Below are positions 18,240 to 26,642 of a stretch of DNA of 62,264 bases, one piece after another; the stretch's first letter is position 1; each line of letters opens with the position of its first letter. Position numbers and translations under genes: made by a program. Source of the stretch: Terriglobia bacterium (lineage in GTDB: Bacteria; Acidobacteriota; Terriglobia; Terriglobales; Acidobacteriaceae); the NCBI GenBank assembly GCA_020073525.1, contig JAIQFA010000024.1, positions 1 through 62,264 on the forward strand, written 5' to 3'. Under the pieces are notes generated by a model. The model saw only the letters and a program-made list of their open reading frames with translations, was not told where the DNA came from and did no database searches.

Positions 18240-19520
18240 ATGAAGATTCCATTCCGCGGGCTGCTGAAGAATATCTTGCACCTCGGGTCGGGCGAACTCG
18301 TCAGCCGACTGTCCAATATTGCGACAGTGGTGCTGCTCGGCCGCCGCTTTGGAGTCGCGATCCTGGGGGTTTACGCGCTGGGCCAGACAGTGACGCAGTA
18401 CGCGCAACCGCTGATCGACTTTGGCTTGCGGCACGTGGGAGCGCGCTTGTTGGCCATGTATCCGCAGGCCGCGCGCGACGTTGTCGAGCGTGTGCAGCGG
18501 CGACGCCTCGGGATGGCAGTCTTGGTCCTGCCGTTGATCCTGGTTTACTCCCTGTGCGCAAATCTACCGGTGGAGATGAAGCTCTTCCTGTTCGCCTTTT
18601 CGGCAGTGGGAGTCTTGTATGCCATTTCACTGGACTGGGCCGCATGGGGCCGGGGGCAGTTGCAGATCGTGGGCTTGGCGAAATCTGCCGTGCCGCTCAG
18701 CATCCTGGCGTTTCTTGCGATTGGCAGGCCGCCAGCGGACCGCGTTCTTTGGTACGCAGTGGCCGGCAATGCCTTTGGGTTCCTCCTGCAGGGTGCGGTC
18801 TCCTGGGCGTGGTGGAACCGGCAGCCGGCACGGCTGGTACAGGCCGCAACACCGACCGAGGTCCACGAATCGCTGGCCTGGCGCCGCACCAGCATCATGG
18901 GGATAGCCTGGCTGTGCAATCTTGCCTTCAACAACATCGATATGCTGATGCTCGGCCTCATGTCGAACCCGGAGCAGGTTGGTCTGTATGGTGCCGCCTA
19001 CCGGGTGTTGAATCAGGTGCTAGCCACCTACTACTTGCTGACTCAGGTTCTCTATCCTCAGTTCGCCCGGCACGACATCAAACACCGCGCCCGCATGCTT
19101 CGGGCGCGCATCCTGCTGCCCCTGCTCGGGACTGGAATCCTAATCGCGGCCGCCGTCTCGCTTTCCCGCCGCATCGTGTTGACCACGGTGTTTGGACATC
19201 AGTTCCTGGCGGCAGGCCCATTGCTGATCTTGCTGGCCTGGTCCATACCACTTGACTTCATGACTTCCTATTTGAGCAACGCCTTTATTGCCTGGGGCAT
19301 GGAAAAGAAGATCCTGCTCTGCACTGGAATCGGCGCGGCCAGCAACGTCGTCTTGAACCTCGCTCTCATTCCCACCCAGGGAGCCCGCGGAGCCGCGGTG
19401 AACACCCTGCTTTCTTACGCAATATTTCTGATTGCCCTTTGCTTGGTCGGAAGGACCGCGAAAGAACTAGGTCCCCGAACTCGGCCCGAGACCGACGCCG
19501 TCATTGCTGCTCACGCTTAA
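18240..19520 (+). CDS. oligosaccharide flippase (Wzx-like)
   Basis: The 426-residue polytopic protein has about 12 predicted helices and the MOP/Wzx pattern. The N-terminus is LKNILHLGSGELVSRLSNIA, a central NNIDMLMLGLMSNPEQVGLYGAAYRV block is typical of PST exporters, and helix-rich C-terminal repeats follow. It moves the undecaprenyl-linked repeat unit across the inner membrane. The gene lies between two glycosyltransferases in the operon, as in Wzx/Wzy loci. The C-terminal tail is hydrophilic. Confidence 0.9.
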   Translation: MKIPFRGLLKNILHLGSGELVSRLSNIATVVLLGRRFGVAILGVYALGQTVTQYAQPLIDFGLRHVGARLLAMYPQAARDVVERVQRRRLGMAVLVLPLILVYSLCANLPVEMKLFLFAFSAVGVLYAISLDWAAWGRGQLQIVGLAKSAVPLSILAFLAIGRPPADRVLWYAVAGNAFGFLLQGAVSWAWWNRQPARLVQAATPTEVHESLAWRRTSIMGIAWLCNLAFNNIDMLMLGLMSNPEQVGLYGAAYRVLNQVLATYYLLTQVLYPQFARHDIKHRARMLRARILLPLLGTGILIAAAVSLSRRIVLTTVFGHQFLAAGPLLILLAWSIPLDFMTSYLSNAFIAWGMEKKILLCTGIGAASNVVLNLALIPTQGARGAAVNTLLSYAIFLIALCLVGRTAKELGPRTRPETDAVIAAHA

Positions 19521-19583
19521 TCAGCATGCCGAGTGGAGGATCGGAGAGATCCCGCTTGCTTCCTATCATTCTGTTTGGGAGAG

Positions 19584-20414
19584 ATGATGACCTGCGATGT
19601 AAGTGTTGTTATACCAACTTATAACTCGTCTACTACACTCAGAAGGGCACTGGGCTCGGTGCATGGCCAGTCATTGCTTCCGCGGGAGATCATTGTCGTG
19701 GATGACGGCAGTGATGATTGGGTACAGTCCCAGCTTATCGCCGCTTCCTATTCCGACATCATATCGACCCGCTTTATTCATCTGGAAGAGAATCGTGGAG
19801 TATCCACTGCCCGAAATGTAGGTGTCTCTGCCGCCGTCTGCCGTTACCTGGCATTTCTTGACTCGGACGACGTTTGGTTTAAGGACAAGCTCGCGATCCA
19901 ATATGGCCTAATGACGAGCCGCCATCTTGATCTTTCGATGCACCAGTATCGTGACGATCTAGGTTGCCCTCAAGGCGACGCGGAAGATCGTCAGGATGTG
20001 TCTTCGCCGTCGGTTTCCTCTCTCTCTGCGTGGACTCCTCTGCTCCGGAACGATAACACCAGTACGGTGATGGTATTACGGCAGAAGATGGTTTCCTATG
20101 ACACCTCGTTGCGAAGAGGCGAGGACTTTAAGTTGTACATGGAGCTGCTCTCAAGGCACAGGTGTAGAGGCGCTTATATTCGGCATGCCCTTGCCGGAGC
20201 ATTCAAGAGCACCATTGGTGCGTCGGGCCTAAGCCAGGATGTCAAGGGAATGCATCTGGGAAGAATGCTCGGACTTCAGAAGCTGATAAGTGAGAGCAGC
20301 ATTGACGTGCTTCAGTACATTTTCGGAGTCACCACGGAAACGGTGAAGTATCCAATTCGAGTTCTGAAGGTTTGGCTACGCAACCGCGCGGCGATGTCTG
20401 GGGGAGGAATGTAA
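19584..20414 (+). CDS. GT2 family glycosyltransferase, lower-GC gene
   Basis: 276 residues from the ATG at 19584, where the family start CDVSVVIPTYNSSTTLRRAL begins immediately and GGGAGAG lies upstream; a GTG at 19533 would add an unmatched extension. The metal-binding segment is FLDSDDVWFKDKLA. The C-terminal half is divergent. By eye its base composition is clearly lower in GC than its neighbours (for example ATAACTCGTCTACTACACTC near the start), which suggests separate acquisition. The stop is directly followed by the next gene's TTG start. Confidence 0.85.
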   Translation: MMTCDVSVVIPTYNSSTTLRRALGSVHGQSLLPREIIVVDDGSDDWVQSQLIAASYSDIISTRFIHLEENRGVSTARNVGVSAAVCRYLAFLDSDDVWFKDKLAIQYGLMTSRHLDLSMHQYRDDLGCPQGDAEDRQDVSSPSVSSLSAWTPLLRNDNTSTVMVLRQKMVSYDTSLRRGEDFKLYMELLSRHRCRGAYIRHALAGAFKSTIGASGLSQDVKGMHLGRMLGLQKLISESSIDVLQYIFGVTTETVKYPIRVLKVWLRNRAAMSGGGM

Positions 20415-21632
20415 TTGACCACTCCTAGGGTGCTGATCACCGGCGGTCTCGGCTTCATCGGCCTCGAAGTCGCTAAGCTGTTAGTCCGGCGGAAATATCC
20501 CGTCTTGCTGTTCGACAACCTAAACCCGCAGATTCACGGGGCCATTCCCGACTTCTGCGCGCTGCAACTGCTGCGCAGCGCCCAAGTGGAGGTGTTTCGC
20601 GGCGACGTTTCCAAGCCCTCCGATTGGGCGGCGGCGCTCGACAATGTCAGAGCGGTAGTCCACCTGGCAGCCGAAACCGGCACCGCGCAGTCCATGTATG
20701 AGATCTCCCGCTACGCCGAAACCAACGTCGGCGGTACCGCAGCGCTCCTCAATTACCTCGCCAACCACAAGCACGTGGTGTGTAAGATCATTCTCGCTTC
20801 CTCCCGGTCGGTGTACGGAGAAGGCGCGTATGAGTGCAGCCGTTGTGGCCTGGTGTATCCGCCAGCGCGGTCGGATGAAACTTTGCGGGCGGCCGCGTGG
20901 CAGCCCAGGTGCCCAACCTGCTGGCGCCCGATCGATGCTACGGCTACACCGGAGGACGCGAGGACAGCGCCCGCGTCGATCTACGCCGCCACCAAACTGG
21001 CGCAGGAAGACCTGGTGCGGGTGGCCGCCAGCGCTTTGGGGATTCCAGCGGTGGTCTTTCGCCTTCAGAACGTCTATGGCGAAGGCCAGTCGCTCAAGAA
21101 TCCTTACACCGGCATCCTCTCGATCTTCTCCAACCAGTTGCGCATGGGAAAGACCATCCACCTGTACGAGGACGGCCAGGAAACCCGGGACTTCGTGCAC
21201 GTTTCCGACGTAGCGCGGGCGGTCGCGCTCGGACTCGCGTCGGACGGAGCCGACGGTGCCACGCTCAATGTCGGGTCGGGGAAGCCAACTTCTGTCGAAC
21301 AGGTCGCTCTGCTTCTCGGGGAGCGCTTGGGCGCCAGGACCGCGCCACGGGTGACGGGTGAGTATCGGTTGGGCGACGTTCGCCACGGATACGCCGATCT
21401 CACCTCGATTCACACGCGCCTTCAATTTACGCCCGAGGTCTCGCTCGACGAAGGTTTGACGCGCTTCGTCGAATGGGTGCAAACCCAGCCCGTGGAACCG
21501 GATCGTCTGGACAAAGCCACCGGAGAACTCGTCGCGCGCGGCCTGATGCCGGCCCATCTTCCCGACGATGCCAGGGCCGATCTCACGGCCAAGGTGCAGG
21601 ACCATGCCCACGCTAAAGCAGCTTCTCGCTAG
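20415..21632 (+). CDS. NAD-dependent epimerase/dehydratase with zinc-ribbon insert
   Basis: The 405-residue extended short-chain dehydrogenase has the cofactor loop TGGLGFIG (residues 9-16) and the catalytic Tyr190-x3-Lys194 (YAATK). It probably makes or modifies the nucleotide sugar used in this polymer. Between the active-site Ser region (SSRSVYGEG) and the Tyr there is an insert with C141-x2-C144 and C166-x2-C169, a likely structural zinc site absent from GalE-type enzymes. The start is TTG, supported by GGGGGAGG ten bases upstream; the preceding gene ends on the base before it. The substrate is unknown. Confidence 0.85.
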   Translation: MTTPRVLITGGLGFIGLEVAKLLVRRKYPVLLFDNLNPQIHGAIPDFCALQLLRSAQVEVFRGDVSKPSDWAAALDNVRAVVHLAAETGTAQSMYEISRYAETNVGGTAALLNYLANHKHVVCKIILASSRSVYGEGAYECSRCGLVYPPARSDETLRAAAWQPRCPTCWRPIDATATPEDARTAPASIYAATKLAQEDLVRVAASALGIPAVVFRLQNVYGEGQSLKNPYTGILSIFSNQLRMGKTIHLYEDGQETRDFVHVSDVARAVALGLASDGADGATLNVGSGKPTSVEQVALLLGERLGARTAPRVTGEYRLGDVRHGYADLTSIHTRLQFTPEVSLDEGLTRFVEWVQTQPVEPDRLDKATGELVARGLMPAHLPDDARADLTAKVQDHAHAKAASR

Positions 21633-22203
21633 CGATCTCCAACGTCAGGCCGAACTCGAAGGCCGGCCCATCACGCGCCCCACATTTCTCGGGTTCCTCC
21701 GCCGCCTGCTGCACCACCGGTTTCTGCCTATCGTGCTGTGCCGCGGCAGCCGGGCCGCCATGCTCGCGAAAATTCCTCTTGTGCCCGAACTGCTGACCTA
21801 TCTCAACCTCGTGCTCTTCGGCCTGGAAGTCGCGCCGCGCTGCGAAATCGGGCCAGGGATTTTCTTTCCGCACCCATCCGGCACCGTGATTGGAGCATGG
21901 CGCATCGGCAGCCACGTAACCATCTTCCAGGGCGTCACTCTGGGCGCGAAAGAACTGGATATGAGCTTTGACGAGAGGCTGCGTCCGGACATCGGCAACA
22001 ACGTGATGCTCGGCGCGGGCTGCAAGGTTCTGGGCGGCATCCACGTTGGCGACAACGTGACCGTGGGCGCGAACTCAGTAGTAGTGAATTCGGTCGAAGA
22101 CGGCACTACAGTGGCTGGCATTCCGGCCCGCAAGTTAGAAAGCAAAGTTGAGCGACAACGGGCTCGAAGCCGCGACGTCAATGTGCCAGCACTGAGAAAT
22201 TAG
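21604..22203 (+). CDS. serine O-acetyltransferase-like left-handed beta-helix enzyme
   Basis: 199 residues from the ATG at 21604, which lies 29 bases inside the epimerase gene. The N-terminal helices (TLKQLLASDLQRQAEL) resemble a shortened CysE. Hexapeptide repeats follow (PRCEIGPGIFFPHPSGTVIG, IGNNVMLGAGCKVLGGIHVG, DNVTVGANSVVV), with the active-site His in FPHPSG. Serine acetyltransferase makes O-acetylserine for cysteine synthesis. In an exopolysaccharide locus such proteins are usually taken as sugar or polymer acetyltransferases. Which applies here is undecided. Confidence 0.8.
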   Translation: MPTLKQLLASDLQRQAELEGRPITRPTFLGFLRRLLHHRFLPIVLCRGSRAAMLAKIPLVPELLTYLNLVLFGLEVAPRCEIGPGIFFPHPSGTVIGAWRIGSHVTIFQGVTLGAKELDMSFDERLRPDIGNNVMLGAGCKVLGGIHVGDNVTVGANSVVVNSVEDGTTVAGIPARKLESKVERQRARSRDVNVPALRN

Positions 22204-22245
22204 TCCTGCGTGTTTCCTGCTACCGATCAGGCAAAGTCTTGCTCA

Positions 22246-22353
22246 TGTAGCGCCACCGGCCTCGGCGACGTTCGGCGGGCATCCGCGCCTGCCGCGCCTG
22301 CCGTGCCGAGGCCGAGACGGCCTCGGGACAGCCGGCAAGATGCCGGCGCTACG
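22246..22353. repeat. GC-rich palindromic element with 8-bp terminal inverted repeats
   Basis: The element starts GTAGCGCC and ends GGCGCTAC, and contains GCCGGCAAGATGCCGGC (22331-22347, a 6-bp-arm hairpin) and nested GGCC/CCGAGGC stems. An AATTTTT run follows, so the last hairpin could act as a weak terminator inside the operon. It fills most of the gap between the acetyltransferase and the next glycosyltransferase. The look is of a small non-coding mobile repeat. Confidence 0.5.
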
Positions 22354-22401
22354 AATTTTTCACAGCTCTGCGAGGGGCCAGAAGTAATACAGGAGAAGTG
22401 G

Positions 22402-23328
22402 ATGGACAATCTCTTAGATCTTACCGTCATCATTCCCAGCTACAACACCCGGCGCCTGCTGCACGATTGCATTTCCTCGATCTATGAGCACACGCGCGGC
22501 CTCCACTTTGAAATCATCTGCATCGACGACCATTCACCGGACGGCAGCGCCGACATGGTGGCCGAAACGTTCCCTGAGGTCATCCTCGTCCGCAACCCAA
22601 CCAACCAGTTCTATGTCAAAAACAACAATCTCGGGATGCGGATGTCGCGCGCTCGCTATGCCTGTCTGTTGAACAGCGATACGCGGCTGATCGGCAATGC
22701 CTTCGCGGCGCTCGTCCAATACATGGACGAGAACCCGCAGGTTGCTGCCTGCGGCCCGAAGCTGCTGAACCCCGACGGCTCGGTGCAGCACTGTATCCGC
22801 CATTTTTCCGGGCCCGCCACCATGGTGCTGCAAGCCCTCAACTGGCACAAACTGTTTCCCCGGAGCCGCCTGACCGATCGTTACTATGCCACCGGCTTCG
22901 ATTACTCGAAAGCCCAGCCCGTGGACAGCATTGGCACGACCGCCTACGTGATCCGCCGCTCGACCTGGGAGAATGCCGGCATGCTGGATGAACGTTTCCG
23001 GCTCTTTGTCTCCGATCTGGCCTACAACTTCATGCTGAAACAAAAGGGCTACATGGTGCACTACACCCCGTGTGCGGAGATCATCCACTTCGGGAGTCAA
23101 AGCGTCAATCAGCAGGCGCAAAACTCTCTTCGCGAACTGCACGAGGCGCTAATCGCGTTCAACGAAGCCTACAACTACTTTGGCAAAAGCGGCGCCAGCA
23201 AGTGGCTGGTTCGTCTCGCGGTGAAGGCGCGCGATTACTGCAAGCGCGCCGAATACTACCTGGGTTCGGATAAACGCGTGATCAAGGGACCGGGCGCGCC
23301 TCCAAAAGCGCGGGCTTCCGTATCGTAG
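22402..23328 (+). CDS. GT2 family glycosyltransferase (rhamnosyltransferase-like)
   Basis: 308 residues from the ATG at 22402, which has AGGAG seven bases upstream. An upstream GTG would translate the palindromic element and is rejected. Family marks are LTVIIPSYNTRRLLHDC, the FEIICIDDHSPDGSADM strand and the LLNSDTRLIG metal-binding region. The FEVVVVDN...G(S/D)..M-type layout is common in rhamnosyltransferase-like proteins. It adds a sugar to the repeat unit; donor unknown. Confidence 0.85.
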   Translation: MDNLLDLTVIIPSYNTRRLLHDCISSIYEHTRGLHFEIICIDDHSPDGSADMVAETFPEVILVRNPTNQFYVKNNNLGMRMSRARYACLLNSDTRLIGNAFAALVQYMDENPQVAACGPKLLNPDGSVQHCIRHFSGPATMVLQALNWHKLFPRSRLTDRYYATGFDYSKAQPVDSIGTTAYVIRRSTWENAGMLDERFRLFVSDLAYNFMLKQKGYMVHYTPCAEIIHFGSQSVNQQAQNSLRELHEALIAFNEAYNYFGKSGASKWLVRLAVKARDYCKRAEYYLGSDKRVIKGPGAPPKARASVS

Positions 23329-23399
23329 CTTCCGCATTCCCGAAACACCATTTCGCAAACCACCCAGCCTTCCGGCAGATGGAGGGGCTCTATTTTTTC

Positions 23400-24017
23400 A
23401 TGGTCACGACCTTAGTCACCTCAACTCCCGCTCTTTCGGCATACAAACTGCCGGCATGGAAGCGGGCGATGGATCTGGTCTTGGGCGGAACGCTCCTGGT
23501 CCTGTTCAGCCCTCTTTTTGTGCTGTGCTGGGCCGCGGTGCGTCTAACCTCGCGCGGCCCCGCTCTGCACTGGTCACGGCGCGTAGGAAAAGACAACCGT
23601 CTCTTTGCCATGCCCAAGTTCAGGACGATGCGCATCGAGACGCCGCAACTGGCAACGCATTTACTGCAACAGCCGGAGCGCTATCTGACCCCGATCGGCG
23701 CCCTGCTGCGCAAGACCAGCCTCGATGAATTGCCGCAACTGATCAGTGTGTGGCGGGGTGATCTGAGTCTGGTGGGGCCTCGTCCGGCGCTCTTCAATCA
23801 GGACGATCTGGTCGCGCTTCGCACGCGTTACGGTGTGCATCACCTGGTTCCCGGCATGACCGGCTGGGCACAGATCAACGGGCGCGATGATCTGGAGATT
23901 CCGCGCAAGGTCGGGTACGACACCGCATACATGCAGGCACAGTCCCCTCGCCTGGATTTGAAGATTCTAATCCTCACCTTCTGGAAAGTGCTCCAGGCGC
24001 AAGGGGTGCAACATTAG
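23400..24017 (+). CDS. initiating sugar-phosphate transferase (PglC/WcaJ C-terminal type)
   Basis: A monotopic phosphoglycosyl transferase that puts the first sugar phosphate on undecaprenyl phosphate. In the 205-residue protein I see the single re-entrant helix ([20 protein letters not shown]), the KFRTMR segment, the catalytic Asp-Glu in [11 protein letters not shown] and the SLVGPRPAL and [13 protein letters not shown] signatures. I take the ATG at 23400, with GGAGGGG 13 bases upstream; an ATG at 23379 is also in frame. It is the short form without the N-terminal membrane domain of WcaJ. Confidence 0.9.
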   Translation: MVTTLVTSTPALSAYKLPAWKRAMDLVLGGTLLVLFSPLFVLCWAAVRLTSRGPALHWSRRVGKDNRLFAMPKFRTMRIETPQLATHLLQQPERYLTPIGALLRKTSLDELPQLISVWRGDLSLVGPRPALFNQDDLVALRTRYGVHHLVPGMTGWAQINGRDDLEIPRKVGYDTAYMQAQSPRLDLKILILTFWKVLQAQGVQH

Positions 24018-24157
24018 GCCCTTCCTTGGACTCTCATCCAATCTCCCCCCGCCGCTCTACCCCGCGCATCCAATCGCGCCGGCCCCTCAAGCAACTGCCA
24101 CGCAATGACGATCAACACATTAACTGCCCACAAATGAGAAAGCGTCCTAGTTGTCCT

Positions 24158-26128
24158 ATGAAAGAAATCAGTAAGAAGTCTGCTGCGCGGTTACGATGCC
24201 GGTCCCTGCTGGTGCTGGCGTTGCAAATCGGTCTTATCCTTGGCTCTCTGGTGTGCGCCTGGCTCCTCGGCTCCGACTTCCGGATCCCGGACCCGAACCT
24301 GCTGTGGGCGGTCGCTCCCGTGCTCATCGCCGTCCGCCTCCTGGTCATGCCGCTTTTCAATCTGATGCACGGCTGGTGGAGATACACAGGAATCAACGAT
24401 GTGGTGGACGTCTTCAAAGCCACTCTCGCCGGTTCGTTCCTGTTCTTCGTCATCGTGCGCTATGGCTGGGGGCCGAAAACCATTGCGATGTCGGTATATG
24501 CCTTGGAGGCGCTGATCACCTTTATGTTCTTGATGGGCGTCCGCATACTTTCCCGCGTGCTTGCGGAAACGGTGCGGGCAGACGCAACCTCGAAACGTCT
24601 GCTCCTGGTGGGTGCAGGCCATGCCGCCCAGATGATCATTTGCGAAACCCAGGAAGTGGAAACCGGCTATCGGGTGATCGGCTGTGTCGATGACAATCCG
24701 CTCAAGGAGGGATTACGGGTTCTGGGCGTGCCGGTGCTGGGTCCGGTAGAGGCGCTGGCGAAAGTCGTCCACGAGCAGAGAATCGACGAAGTCCTGATTG
24801 CGATCCCGTCGGCGACTCACACCCAGATGCATCGGTTAGTGAAGATCTGCAAAGAGGCAGGCATTCCTTTCCGCACCGTCCCGGAACTGGCGGAATTGAT
24901 CGCCGGCCGCGTCATCCTGCAGCAGGTTCGGGAAGTTTCGCTCACCGATCTGCTGGGACGAATCCCGGTCGACCTCGACTTGGAACCGGTGCGCGAGCAT
25001 ATCCGGGACCGCGTGGTCATGGTGACCGGCGCGGCGGGATCGATTGGCTCCGAACTCTGCCGGCAAATCAGGACGTTCCAACCAAAACTTCTGTTGTGTC
25101 TCGACCAGAATGAAACTGGAATCTTTCACCTGCAGCACCAGCTTGCCCAGGGAGACGGCGACGCGCAAAAAGTATTTTGCGTTGCCGACTTCTGCCACCC
25201 GGACCGCATGCGCAACATATTTCTGACCTACGGAGTGGAGATGGTTTTCCATGCCGCCGCCTACAAGCACGTGCCGGTCATGGAAGAGAACGTGGAAGAG
25301 GCGGTAAGCAACAACATTTTCGGCCTGCTGTCGTTGCTGAACGTGGCCCAGAGCGCGAATTGCTCGACCTTCGTGATGATCTCGTCCGACAAGGCGGTGA
25401 ACCCGACCAACGTCATGGGCTGCACCAAGCGAGTGGGAGAATTAATCCTTGCCGCCTGGCCGGGAGATCGGATGCGCTGCGTGTCGGTCCGCTTCGGGAA
25501 CGTCCTCGGATCGAACGGCAGTGTGATTCCGCTTTTCCAGGAACAGATCCGTCAAAACCAGCCTCTCACCATCACCCATCCCGAGATGACCCGCTTTTTC
25601 ATGACCATTTCGGAAGCGGTCAGCCTGGTGTTGCAGGCCTTCGCCATCGGCCGGCACGGCGACATTCTCGTGCTCGATATGGGAGAACCGGTTCGAATCG
25701 CGGACCTGGCGAAGACTCTGGTGCGGCTCTCGGGCAAATCCCACCAGGAATTTCAGTTCATTGGCCTGCGTCCGGGCGAAAAGCTCTTCGAGGAACTCTT
25801 TTATCCCGATGAGCGGGTTCTGCCCAGCGCCTGCGCCAAGATCGCTTGCACGGAAAGTGCGAAGCTGGACTGGCCGGCGCTGAAGCGTGGCTTGGACAAA
25901 CTCTATGTCGCAACGTCGCTCGGAAAGCGAGCTTCCATCCTGGCCCGTCTCCAGCAGATCGTGCCACAATTCGCATACGCGGATACGGATCAGGCGGGGA
26001 GCCTGGAAAACATGCCCTCGATCGCGGCCGATGCGCAGGTAGCCTCGGAGCCTGTGGATATGCCCTCGCCTACGGACTTGGTCGTCGACCCATTGTTGGG
26101 ACCAGTCGGTGGCTATCCTGGCGATTAG
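24158..26128 (+). CDS. nucleotide-sugar 4,6-dehydratase/epimerase of the CapD/WbpM type
   Basis: About 656 residues: four N-terminal membrane helices, a CoA-binding-like Rossmann domain (LLLVGAGHAAQMIICETQ), then the catalytic SDR domain with TGAAGSIGSELCRQI and the DKAVNPTNVMGCTKR segment. WbpM-type enzymes convert UDP-GlcNAc to the 4-keto-6-deoxy sugar in making N-acetylfucosamine, quinovosamine or bacillosamine precursors. In the CapD group the Tyr of the Tyr-x3-Lys motif is Met (here MGCTK), as expected. The start is uncertain (ATG at 24134 or 24158, neither with a good ribosome binding site). It is the last gene of the exopolysaccharide locus. Confidence 0.88.
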   Translation: MKEISKKSAARLRCRSLLVLALQIGLILGSLVCAWLLGSDFRIPDPNLLWAVAPVLIAVRLLVMPLFNLMHGWWRYTGINDVVDVFKATLAGSFLFFVIVRYGWGPKTIAMSVYALEALITFMFLMGVRILSRVLAETVRADATSKRLLLVGAGHAAQMIICETQEVETGYRVIGCVDDNPLKEGLRVLGVPVLGPVEALAKVVHEQRIDEVLIAIPSATHTQMHRLVKICKEAGIPFRTVPELAELIAGRVILQQVREVSLTDLLGRIPVDLDLEPVREHIRDRVVMVTGAAGSIGSELCRQIRTFQPKLLLCLDQNETGIFHLQHQLAQGDGDAQKVFCVADFCHPDRMRNIFLTYGVEMVFHAAAYKHVPVMEENVEEAVSNNIFGLLSLLNVAQSANCSTFVMISSDKAVNPTNVMGCTKRVGELILAAWPGDRMRCVSVRFGNVLGSNGSVIPLFQEQIRQNQPLTITHPEMTRFFMTISEAVSLVLQAFAIGRHGDILVLDMGEPVRIADLAKTLVRLSGKSHQEFQFIGLRPGEKLFEELFYPDERVLPSACAKIACTESAKLDWPALKRGLDKLYVATSLGKRASILARLQQIVPQFAYADTDQAGSLENMPSIAADAQVASEPVDMPSPTDLVVDPLLGPVGGYPGD

Positions 26129-26150
26129 AATTGCCCAGGGTCAGCGCCGG

Positions 26151-26397
26151 TCACTGCATCCTGACCGCCAGCCGAGCCGCTCCGCACTCCTTCAGTTTTA
26201 CAAATGCTTCCTGAGTCAGCAGAGGGGTGGTATTCGGAGTCATGGAAATCCGTGCACCGCAGGTTGTCGCGTATTCGACAAGCTCAAAGATGTGGGGGCG
26301 CTTCGGGGGATCTCCGCCGGCTAGAACAAAGACGGGAGCTTCGAGCGCGGCCACCCGTCGATAAGGCGTTTGGCTTCATTGGTGCTCAACTCCGGAA
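26151..26397 (-). pseudogene. internal fragment of a radical SAM protein, frameshifted
   Basis: On the minus strand one frame reads ELSTNEAKRLIDG and, after a shift near 26356, another reads VAALEAPVFVLAGGDPPKRP and continues through EYATTCGARISMTPNTTPLL to RLAVRMQ and a stop. Together they match an internal block of radical SAM/SPASM proteins (after the Cys cluster, around the GGDP glycine-rich strand). The N-terminal CxxxCxxC part and everything after are missing. It overlaps the 3' end of the next minus-strand gene, so the break point lies at the tail of the nitrate-reductase-like operon. Confidence 0.65.
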
Positions 26398-26642
26398 CGG
26401 CGAACTTCCGAATCCACTCGATCGACGAAGAGATAGAGTCCGAGGCAAATGAGAAACATCACTCCTGAGAACACCGCCGCGGGCAGAGCCGTGTGGTGAT
26501 TGCCGGCCAGGAACGATTCGAGAGCCGCGCTCAGCAGCCAAACCTGCACAATCAGCAAGACAACAATCAGGGCCATTGCTCCTGCGATCGCCGTCAGTCC
26601 GCGAGCCTTCGGAGGTACGTCAAAAGATTCTTGCATGGTCAT
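26376..26642 (-). CDS. small two-helix membrane protein of the reductase operon
   Basis: The 88-residue protein starts at an ATG that overlaps the Rieske stop (TGATG). After a short polar N-terminus it has two hydrophobic helices (about residues 15-38 and 53-72) joined by ESFLAGNHHTALPAAV. It resembles the small DUF6755-type membrane proteins found beside Rieske proteins, though I cannot confirm this by search. The last residues (VRRSGVEHQ) are translated from radical SAM remnant sequence, so the native C-terminus was probably replaced. The role is unknown; an assembly or anchoring function is possible. Confidence 0.7.
   Translation of the reverse strand: MTMQESFDVPPKARGLTAIAGAMALIVVLLIVQVWLLSAALESFLAGNHHTALPAAVFSGVMFLICLGLYLFVDRVDSEVRRSGVEHQ

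Noticed and set aside
20520..21611. Minus-strand open frame of about 363 codons
   Set aside because: Lies fully antisense to the epimerase, whose SDR motifs are clear.
22210..22401. N-terminal extension of the third glycosyltransferase from a GTG
   Set aside because: It would translate the palindromic element into an Ala/Arg/Pro-rich tract; the ATG at 22402 has a good ribosome binding site.
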